Part shown: positions 56,001 to 64,000 of the stretch, piece by piece
Position numbering within the stretch: position 1 is the stretch's first letter
Layout of the letters: each line of letters begins with the position of its first letter
Notes under the pieces: model-generated
What the model was told of the DNA's origin: nothing
What the model saw: only the letters and a program-made list of their open reading frames with translations
The model's database searches: none
Assembly (NCBI GenBank): GCA_017311185.1
Contig: JAESUZ010002608.1
Span: forward strand, 186,001 to 250,000
Direction of reading: 5' to 3'
Source: Proteles cristata cristata
Taxonomy: Eukaryota; Chordata; Mammalia; Carnivora; Hyaenidae
Length of the DNA: 64,000 nucleotides
Program-made: the position numbers and the translations under genes

Positions 56001-59000
56001 GATACACACATTTCAGACCTAATGTTGTTGTTAGCCTCTGCAGGAAAATCTTAAGTATAACCAAGAAGGAGCCTTAACCTTCCTTTCCATCATCACTGCC
56101 CAAATAATGTAAGCAACATTCAGACTCAAGAATAAGGGTGTTGCAAACATGCAGAATAACTGGAACTCTAAGACACTGCTGGTGTGAATGTAAAAACTGG
56201 TTCAGGAACATAGGTTTGGGCAGTTACCCAGTAACCTAAGCACAGAGGAACCATATTCCACTCCTGGGCATATACTCAAAAGAAATGAAAACAGGTGTTC
56301 TAACAATAATTTGTAAACACACTTCATAGCAGCCAAAAAGTGTGAACAACCCAGATGTCTACGAACTGATGAACAGGTAAACAAAAATGTGGTATATCCA
56401 TACAATAGAATACTCTTCAGCCATAAAAAGGAGGGAGGTACTGATACATGATTAACCATGGATCAGTCTTGCAACTTCAGGTGAAGTCACAGAAGCCAGA
56501 CACAAGAGGCCACATACTATATGATTCCATTTATATGAGATGTCCAGAAAAGATATACTCAAGTCAGAAGGTCAGTTAGTGGCTGCCAGGGACTCAGGGG
56601 AAAGGGGCATAGGGCGTTAACTGCTTAGTAAGTATAGGATTTCCTGTCGGGATGACAGAAATATTCTGGAACTAGACAGCAGCGATGATTATAACAACAC
56701 TGTCCATGTCCTAAACGCCATTGAATTGTATATTTTAAAAGAGTTACCATAATAAATTTTACATTATGTGTAGTCTTCTACAATTGAAGTGAATCAAAGT
56801 CACAGACTCCAGCTAAATTCTACCTCGAAGAAAGAAACATGATGTAACCTGGTCTGGACTAAGTGATCCCCAAAGTTGCAACAAGGGAGGGGCTATTCTA
56901 CAAGCATGCTGACATCATAGTGGCAGAACTCTTTTCAACCCTGCTAAGGGCTAGGAAAGAAAACCATTATGCAAATAAGGGAGATTAAAGGGGAGACCAG
57001 TGGCAAATTCTTTCATGCCTTGGAATTTTTAGCAACAAAAACTTAGACTTGTTTCTCATTACTTATCCCTCTTATCAGTTAACTTGAACTCATCTTGATT
57101 CACAATTCTAGGAGACTGAGCCCCTCATGGGGCCTGCACTGCCCTGACAAAGTATAGGCAGTGAAGCAGCTAACTGGGGTATTTTAACCTAACTTTGCAC
57201 ACCGTTGCTTGCTCAAAGCCAGAAAGAATGGTAGTGTTGTCAGGTTACAAAGTCAAACTACAGCAAGAGATATTACTAAGAAAACATGCTTTAAATGTGA
57301 AAACAGGGGCGCCTGGGTGGGTTAGTCGGTTAAGCGTCCGACTTAGGCTTAGGTTATGATCTCACAGTTCGTTGGTTAGAGCCCCACGTCGGGGTCTGTA
57401 CTGACAGCTCAGAGCCTGGAGCCTGCTTCAGATTCTGTGTCTCCCCTTCTCTCTCTGCCCCTCCCCTGCTCATACCCTGTCTCTGTCTCTCTCAAAAATA
57501 AATAAAAGATTTAAAAAATGTGAAAACAAAGTTGTTTAAAAAAAAAAAAACATGTTTTTTAATATACAAAGATGTAATCACGTTGATTTTTTTCCCCCTT
57601 AATCTCTGGGGGCACTTAACCTTGAAGTCAAAAAGCCTACTGAAGTACCCCAGTCACCAAGCAGGGGCAGAGGTTGAGGCCCATTCAGAAGAGCAGTGGC
57701 AGGTGCTTCCTTACCGGTTAGACAGGGGCGACTTCCGGCCCAGCCCGATTGCCCCCAGAATGCCAGAGCTGAGCCTCTCCTCGGCCAGCAGGCTCTGTCT
57801 GCTCTGAAGCATGAGCAGAATTCGAACGACAGATTCTATCAGGACCGAGTCACTCTGCTCCGTCTGAATCAGGGACAGCTGCAGGACTTGGTGCCACCAC
57901 AAAAACAGCTTAGCCTCTTCTTGAACGGAGCTGGGGAGAGGCCCAAGAGGAAAAGAGAATTAGAGGTAGATTCTTTCCACTCCCATTTAATTGAAATTCC
58001 ACATGTGAATTTTAAGCATAGGGGACACTCGGGACTTTCAAAGCTCCCAAGGAGCTGACAAGCCAGCATGTTAACACAGTGAGAGGGACAGAGCAGCTAC
58101 AGGGCCGACATACCTGGGGAATACCTGCTCCAACCACCTGCTTAGGGTGAGCAGCACTTTCATTTCATTCCTTAGAGTCTGTTCACTGTTTAAACACTGA
58201 AGCAAGTAGACATAGAGAGTCAGGTAGCTGCCGAGGGACAGGCACTCCTGCAGAAATTCTTCTATGGTAAGCTCCGGAACTTGAAGGGATACCAGAATGG
58301 GGCCCCATCCTAAATTCTGATTGGGAGAGCCTGAAAAAAGAACACGAAGAAATGATAGCAAGATGAAAACAAGAATCAAATTATTTACCTGCTGGAATGG
58401 GCCTTTTCACTTTAGGCTTCGCATCAAGCCCACGTGGGCCCTGGAGGCTACGCAGTGAAACGTGCCTCACAGTGTAGACTGAGAAGACCTCACGCTAAGT
58501 GCCCATTCACAGCTAGAGGGCAAGAGGTCGGAACCACCCTTCTCACCATTTTATGACCATTAAAATCATAGGTGGGTACTTCCCGTCCAAGTCACCTAAC
58601 AGTTTTAACTTCATCTAATACCTTTTAAGTGTGTTATGAATACTTATGCTTTTCTAATGGATATTATTATTCTTCTATTTGACAGAAGTATTTCTACTTT
58701 TCAGGGTTTAGTTTGACTCATACCTCAACGGAAATCCTTGAAAATGTTTCACAAACTGAAAAAAGTTTTTTGATTTTAGTAACCTGAGTGAATTTGAAGC
58801 AGGAGTGTTACCCTAATAGTTCTCACTTCTTTGGGGGAATGACGGTGGGGAGATGGTGACATGCACGGCACCTTCCGCTGGGGGACGGGCATTGTTCACG
58901 GGTTGTCAAGGAAGGGCAGTGGCAGATGACGGGCACTTCCCGGCATTTTTGCTCTAATACCCTTCCTTCTCTCCTACTGTGTGTCTAATATCCTTCCTTC

Positions 59001-59850
59001 TCTCCTACTGTGCACAGTCATGTGCTCTGGGTATCAAAGCTGAGAACATTCATCTGAGCAATTCTTCTTAACCGGAACATGTTATTTCCAGAATCTAGTT
59101 TAGAGGGAGGTTAAGGAATAAGAAAGATTTTTAAAAGGTGGGGGGGGGGGGGGTGGGTGGGCTTTGACCTCTTTGTAATAGTGTAAAAGATGTGACAAGA
59201 AGCAATAAAAGACATACACGAAAGCTTATTTTAAAAAGTGACAAAAATAAAGAATATTAACATAGTGGGTCTTATTGTAAAGATTCTGGCTTATAGCATT
59301 TCTTTTGAAGATCGTGGCTAGGCCTGTGACTTTACATGACTTGCCTACCATAAAAGAACCAGTCTGGCCTTCAAAACCACTGTAAAATGAATTAGAGGTT
59401 CCCTCCACTGAAACAGGACTGTACTAATAGACATGGGCCATGGGTCCTCACGCTAACTGCAGATCTTCGCAAACAACAGAAAACACACAGCGAAACAGCA
59501 GCTACATTAACAAAGAAATCACTCACGGGGAGGGTCCGGAAAGGTACATCCTTCTGACAAAGCTTTACTCTCCCCTGGAAAAGACTGACCTAAAGAGAGC
59601 CTCATACCTTCGTTGAAGTAGGCAGTGATGCAGGCTTCCGTGGTCTCCGCCATGTGGCGGACGGAAGCCAGGCTCTGACAGGCCGCTGTTAAGAGCGGCA
59701 GGACCACCAGCCCGTGCACTTTCTGCCCAATCCAGGAGAGGACGCTGCCCCGGAGGAACTCTGCCGTTGGAATAGTTGCATTGTTCATCATCATCAGGAC
59801 TTCCATAAAGAGGCTGCTGAGCGCCATGTGGCGGGTCTGGCTGTCCATGT
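52905..59850 (-). CDS. EPG5: EPG5, ectopic P-granules autophagy protein 5 homolog (last five coding exons, partial)
   Basis: Five - strand exons (59608-59850, 58114-58330, 57715-57930, 55801-55915, 52905-53087) join in frame and encode the last ~323 residues of a protein of about 2,580. Recognisable stretches are [44 protein letters not shown], and the C-terminus [17 protein letters not shown]. They match human EPG5 as I recall it. EPG5 is a large cytosolic/late-endosomal protein, a RAB7A effector that tethers autophagosomes to lysosomes by assembling SNAREs; loss causes Vici syndrome in humans. This C-terminal part has no named catalytic motif and looks helical. All junctions are GT-AG. The 5' part lies beyond 64,000. 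No frameshift or stop is visible. Confidence 0.95.
53718..53945 (-). repeat. Young CAN-SINE, antisense, variant subfamily, in an EPG5 intron
   Basis: CAATTCCACAATTTT lies at 53703-53717 and 53946-53960. The body carries the reverse of TTTCAGTCTGTGACTCCC. Sense relative to EPG5 transcription. Confidence 0.94.
54935..55149 (+). repeat. CAN-SINE in an EPG5 intron
   Basis: GGGGCACCTGGGTAGCTCAG head and an AAATAAATAAAGCATTAAAA tail. Classical body TTCAGATTCTGTATCTC. Confidence 0.93.
55801..55915 (-). CDS. EPG5: EPG5 coding exon (second from the end)
   Basis: 115 nt; acceptor ACTGAAG and donor GTCAGT on the - strand. After one base of Arg it encodes 38 residues, [24 protein letters not shown] and [14 protein letters not shown], ending in phase 0. 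The acceptor polypyrimidine tract is weak, but the protein match and both phases support it. Confidence 0.9.
56110..56775 (+). mobile_element. LINE-1 3' end in an EPG5 intron
   Basis: GACACTGCTGGTGTGAATGT, CATATACTCAAAAGAAATGA, AAATGTGGTATATCCATACA, ATGATTCCATTTATATGAGA and TTGAATTGTATATTTTAAAA appear in L1M 3' order. Confidence 0.8.
57306..57515 (+). repeat. CAN-SINE with 13-bp target duplication, in an EPG5 intron
   Basis: AAATGTGAAAACA lies at 57293-57305 and 57516-57528. Confidence 0.94.
57715..57930 (-). CDS. EPG5: EPG5 coding exon (third from the end)
   Basis: 216 nt; acceptor CTCCCCAG and donor GTAAGG on the - strand. It encodes [20 protein letters not shown], then [19 protein letters not shown] and GRKSPLSN. 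It ends CG, to be completed by G (Arg) of the next exon. Both phases agree with the neighbouring exons. Confidence 0.93.
58114..58330 (-). CDS. EPG5: EPG5 coding exon (fourth from the end)
   Basis: 217 nt between acceptor TTTTTTCAG and donor GTATGT on the - strand. It encodes [16 protein letters not shown], then [19 protein letters not shown] and [16 protein letters not shown]. It ends with AG, which pairs with the C of the next exon (Ser). The following intron is only 183 bp. Confidence 0.93.
58953..59012. repeat. 31-bp tandem duplication in an EPG5 intron
   Basis: Two copies of a unit containing CCTTCCTTCTCTCCTACTGTG, one mismatch apart, with period 31. Confidence 0.85.
59139..59161. repeat. 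G-rich run in an EPG5 intron
   Basis: About 14 consecutive G, then TGGGTGGG on +. It lies in the intron between the fifth- and fourth-last exons. Confidence 0.85.
59608..59850 (-). CDS. EPG5: EPG5 coding exon (fifth from the end)
   Basis: 243 nt. The acceptor (- strand) CCCTGCAG precedes 59850 and the donor GTATGA follows 59608. It starts with two bases of an Asp codon, then encodes 80 residues from [10 protein letters not shown] through [17 protein letters not shown] to [10 protein letters not shown]. It ends with one base that joins GC of the next exon to give Gly. The sequence is rich in Leu, Met and Ala, consistent with helical repeats. Confidence 0.93.
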
Positions 59851-60780
59851 CTGCAGGGGAGCACAGACACACACCGTGAGTGGCTGCCCTAACGGTGATG
59901 TCGACGTGCCCAATCTCGGCCACAATGCAGGCACATTTTACAGTTCTGGTCGCTGATCCTGAAGGACCACAAGGAATACTCTGGACGGTGCTTAGCTATT
60001 AAGGACAGGATGCAGTATATCAGTACTTTGTAAGGGCAAAGGAGAAAGCACTGACAGGTCCCCGGTTACAGCAGGTGTAGACACATCAAGCTGGTGAAAG
60101 ACTAAGTTATTTGCCAGAACACGCTTACTTAGACTTTCTCTTCCAAACTTTGCTCACATGGAAAACCAAATACACAGATCTCATACCACCTGGTAAACTG
60201 TCTAGAAATAGCACCTCCGCTCACCATTGCTAAAGCTGTTGATATTCTGGCGTGATTGACAAGGAACAGGGCTTATTCCTTAGAATGAAATATAAAAGTA
60301 AGGAAAAGAAAAACCTTTTTAAAAGAGCTCCTCACTTAAGCAGTTTTTATTTTTGTTTTTTTAAATAAGAGAAGTGGATGGACTGGCAATATAAATGGGT
60401 CTTTCCAAAAAATTGAGAGATGAAAAGAGAACAGAGGACAAGAAAAAGCAAATTCACTCTACAAGAGAACTGCAAATGAGTACGTTATTGAAATGGATTC
60501 TTTCTTTACATCCCCAAATTAAAATTTCACCGAAAGTTCGTAGAAAAAAACAATCCAACAAGCCATAGTTGTTGCCAACTCCTCCTAGCTCTCCTTGAGT
60601 TCGGTAAAAACTCTTAATAAACTACAACCTTAATGATGAGGCTTTCTCATCACAAGGCTTCAGTATTCATGTTGATGAGAGTAGGTGAGCCTTGACCTTA
60701 CTCACCATACCTATCAAACCAAACTCACCCACTCGCAAGTGTTAAACCCTAACTTAATGTTACTATAAGACCTACTTCTT
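59851..60780. other. Probable EPG5 intron, no feature seen
   Basis: No - strand frame with EPG5-like sequence or good splice sites was found between the 59608-59850 exon and the first SINE. A very short exon could be missed. Confidence 0.5.
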
Positions 60781-60783
60781 ATT

Positions 60784-60989
60784 GGGGCACCTGGGTGGCT
60801 CAGTCAGGCTGGCCATCTGACTTTTGATTTTTGGCTCAGGTCATCATCTCACAGTTCATGAGTTCAAGCCCTGCATTGGGCTCCGTGCTGAGGGCATGAG
60901 GCCTGCTTGGATTCTTTCTTTCTCTCTCTCCCACGCCCTGCTCCTCACCCTCCTCAAAAATAAATAAATGTTAAAAAAAAAAAAAAAAC
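60784..60989 (+). repeat. CAN-SINE
   Basis: GGGGCACCTGGGTGGCTCAG head, AAATAAATAAATGTTAAAA tail. Confidence 0.92.
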
Positions 60990-61095
60990 CTTTTACTTAT
61001 TATCAAACAAGGACTTCAGAAACAAAAGTTTTACAAAGACACTGTATGTTAATACCTGTTTTTTTCATGTATTTCTATAGGTACAGATATTCTTT

Positions 61096-61293
61096 TTTTT
61101 AAAGTTTACTTATTTATTTTGAGAGTGAGTGAGCACAAGCAAGGGAGAGGCAGAGAAAGGGAAAGAGAGAATCCTTAGCTGTCAGAATTTGACAAAGTGG
61201 AGCCTGATACGAGGCTCTCATGAACCATGATATCATGACCTGAGCTGAAATCAAGAGTTGGACGCTTAATTGACTGACTCACCCAGGCACCCC
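61096..61293 (-). repeat. CAN-SINE, antisense
   Basis: Flanked by CAGATATTCTTT and GCAGATACTCTTT. Ends CTCACCCAGGCACCCC. Confidence 0.92.
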
Positions 61294-61699
61294 GCAGATA
61301 CTCTTTATTAAGGCATTATCTCTGTATTTCAGCCCAACAGCAATTATAATTTTAATCTGCCTTTTAATTCTGACTCACAGGAACAAAATACTACAGTAAG
61401 CTTCCTAATAGATCCCACCCTCGCCTCTCCCTATGCATCATCAACATAGCCGACAAATGTTTTCTTAAAAACCAGATCCGATCCCATCACTCTTCTGATT
61501 AAGATCTTTCTAGAATGCCCTCCTCTTCTGTGCTTGGCCAGCTATTATCTAACCTTTAGGGCCTAAACACATTTGATAAACTCTAAAACAGTCTCCCCAG
61601 TATTGCCCAGTAATTTTATTTTCTTTCCTTTTTGCTTTCTTAAACATTCGCTGAGTTACTGACTTGCCAGACGGATGCTAGAGCTTGAGGGGCACACGG

Positions 61700-61865
61700 C
61701 ATTCCATGCTTACACTGTCCATATGAGACAGGCACGATTATTATGTCCATTTTGCAGATGGAATTACACAACTTCTCCAAGATCACATAGTTAGCACCTG
61801 CATAAAGCAGGCAGTCTGGTTCCAGACTCTATATTTTTAACTGTCATATTACATGCCCTGTATGG
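61700..61865 (-). repeat. MIR, antisense
   Basis: TCCATTTTGCAGATGGAATT, CTCCAAGATCACATAGTTAG and CAGGCAGTCTGGTTCCAGA. Confidence 0.65.
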
Positions 61866-61989
61866 TAAGTCTATATTGCAGATATGGTCAAGAAATTTCA
61901 ACTGACTTCTCGTTCACCAATTTCAACCTACTCAGACAGCGACACCAGCTTTCAATTACTATGCTTCCCTAAATACTACAGTTGTCTAT

Positions 61990-64000
61990 TCTCAAACAGT
62001 ATTTAAGTAAATACTAAAAAGTTTGTGAGATTCATCCATGTTGTAGCAGATTTTCATTGTTGTATTCTATTATACAAATATACTACAATTCATCCTTTCT
62101 GCTGAATGGGCTCTTTCCGGTTCTGGACCCCTTCAGATGCATAGCTACAGACATTGTTCACATTTCCCAGGCACAGGTGAATTTCTTTTAGAATATTCTA
62201 AGAAGCAGAATTCTGAGTCATAAGATATGCAAACTAGTAGATGATGGCAAACATCTAAAAAAGGTTGTACCAATATACTCTGATCAGCAGTACATGAGAG
62301 TTACCCTGATCCACATAGTTGCCAATACTTAGTATTGAAACCTTTTCAATTATAGCCACTCTAATGGCTATGTCATCATATGTCTCTAAGGTTTTAATTT
62401 GTATTTCCCTGATTATTTTTTAAAGTTTACTTATTTATTTTGAGAGAGAGAGAGAGAATGCTCATGTATGTGTGAACAGTCAGGAGAGGGGCAGAGAGAA
62501 TATGAGAGAGAATCCCAAGCAGGCTTCATGCCATGAGACCATAACCTAAGCTAAAACCAAGAGTTGGATGCTTAACCGACCGAGCCACCCAGGCGCCCCG
62601 ATATTTTCGCTGATTATTAACAAGGGTTAGGAGCTTTTCATAAATATACTGGTCATTTAGATATTCTCTTTTGTGAAGTGTCAATTCAAGGGTCTTTGTT
62701 CATTTTTTCTACTGGGTCTTTTTCTTCCTTTATCCAGTGTGACAATTTTAGTCATTCATATTTAATGTAATTACTGACATTACTGGGTCTAAATCTACTA
62801 TTTTACAATATACCTTGAATTTATTCCTCCTATTCTACATTTCTTTTCTTTTTTACTTCTTTTCATTATTTCTTATTATACTTTTTCTCTTTTAGTCTGG
62901 AAGTTAAACACTCAGCATTCTCACAGTGGTCATCTTACAAATGACACGTGCATTCTTGATCTTTCCAAGTCTGACGTTAACTGACTCCCAGACACTCAAG
63001 GCCTTTCTAACATTCTAACTCCTACCACATCTTCCCTGCTGGTGCCATAACCCAGGGAGGCATTACTGTTACTCTTGTTTTAGACACTCACATTTCATTT
63101 AGAGTCACGCCTGTTCTTGGCACTTTCATTGTCCTTCATCCTCAGTCTCTTCCTACTTATCTTCTTTGGGTTATTACTTCTTTCCTTCCACACTATTTAG
63201 TTGTATTCTGCTATTCTTTTTATAATCTCTTATGCTGGATTCTTACCTTATTAATCTTCATCTTTTTAAAATTTTAATATAAGCATTTATGGCCAAGAAA
63301 TTAAGTCCCACTGTAGCTGCATCCTACAAGTTTGAATGCATTCTGGTTTTTTTATCCAGTTCTAAATATTTTCAATTTCTATTATGACTGTTTCTTTGGT
63401 GATCATTTAAAAGCTTGCTTCCAAGCATGTGATTCCAGCGTGTGATTGTATTTTGCCATTGGTTCCTAAGTTCACTGCGCTGTGGTTCGAATGCGTGTGG
63501 TCTGTCCCACACCAGTCCTTCGGGATTGGCGGAGACTGACTTTATGCTGAACGCAGGGCGAGGTTCCTTACCCGTGCCGTGCGAGATTGACACCGTGGGA
63601 GTTCCACATTTGCAGGGCACATCTTCTCCACATGCGTGCTACATCCAGCTGGGCCATGCAGACTTCCTAGAGCCTTACTGATTGTCTTTCTTTTATCAAT
63701 TACTGTGAGAAATTACTGTACCAAAATCTCTTACTGTGAGTGACTTTCACATTTCTCTTCCTAATTCTGTCAATTTGCACTTCAGGTATTTGCAGTCACT
63801 ACTGAGTTATTAGGTACAAATGCATTTATTGTTATTATGTCCTCCTGGTGAATGAAACCTTTTATCAATTTCCAATGACTCTGTCTCTATTAACCCTTTT
63901 TATTTATTTATTTTTCTGTCATGCAACTTCAAGGCAGGAGAATACTCTAGAGATCATCTGGCTCTGTAATGCTGTCTGTTTTATAGTCCTATCTGTCCAA
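61990..64000 (-). mobile_element. Old LINE-1 fragment, antisense on +, split by a SINE
   Basis: Reverse L1 phrases: AGATTCATCCATGTTGTAGC, TTATAGCCACTCTAATGGCT, CATATTTAATGTAATTACTG and GTCCCACTGTAGCTGCATCC. It runs to the window edge, in the same orientation as EPG5. Confidence 0.68.
62409..62600 (-). repeat. CAN-SINE, antisense, internally deleted
   Basis: Tail and head are present (ends GAGCCACCCAGGCGCCCC). The segment with the B-box region is shortened: GCAGGCTTCATGCCATGAGA runs straight on. Confidence 0.88.

Noticed and set aside
985..62600. tRNA genes suggested by A/B-box-like GGTTCGAGCCC sequences
   Set aside because: All sit in CAN-SINE heads with CT-rich bodies and A-rich tails. They are tRNA-derived SINE promoters, not functional tRNAs.

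Overview
The window is nuclear DNA of a feliform carnivoran (cat-like lineage). The evidence is about thirty tRNA-Lys-derived CAN-SINE copies on both strands. Their heads read GGGGCGCCTGGGTGGCT, followed by A/B-box-like sequence, CT-rich bodies and (AAATA)n tails. There is also a carnivore-type LINE-1 3' end near 1.77 kb and older mammalian L1, L2, MIR and MER20 fossils. Sizeable GT-AG introns and CpG-rich exons confirm a vertebrate genome. No prokaryotic features or CRISPR were seen. The exact species cannot be fixed from the sequence; several young SINEs carry a variant body (TTTCAGTCTGTGACTCCC) that could help.

Layout. 1-29.6 kb: gene-free, repeat-rich DNA upstream of SIGLEC15, with LINE-1 fragments carrying nested SINEs and a MER20 DNA transposon; I found no exon here. 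29.9-42.8 kb: a complete six-exon SIGLEC15 gene on the + strand. Its joined reading frame is 996 nt (331 codons plus stop). The two immunoglobulin exons lie in GC-rich, CpG-dense islands, and the small exons lie in ordinary DNA. 42.8-48.6 kb: the SIGLEC15 downstream region and the spacer between the convergent genes, with a (CA)n/(GT)n inverted pair. 48.6-59.85 kb: the 3' end of EPG5 on the - strand, namely five coding exons giving the last ~323 residues plus a ~4.25-kb, SINE-free candidate 3'UTR ending at an AATAAA signal. 59.85-64 kb: probable EPG5 intron, filled with SINEs and an old LINE-1.

The two genes are tail to tail, as I recall for human chromosome 18 (SIGLEC15 followed by EPG5). 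SIGLEC15 encodes a myeloid/osteoclast sialic-acid receptor that signals through DAP12. EPG5 encodes an autophagosome-lysosome tethering factor. Nothing in the sequence links them functionally beyond being neighbours.

The most striking observation is that SIGLEC15 exon 2 (60 nt, 37612-37671) lies wholly inside an ancient MIR SINE. Its acceptor, its 20 codons and its GTAAGT donor all fall in MIR-derived sequence, so this looks like a transposon exapted into the extracellular stem of an immune receptor.
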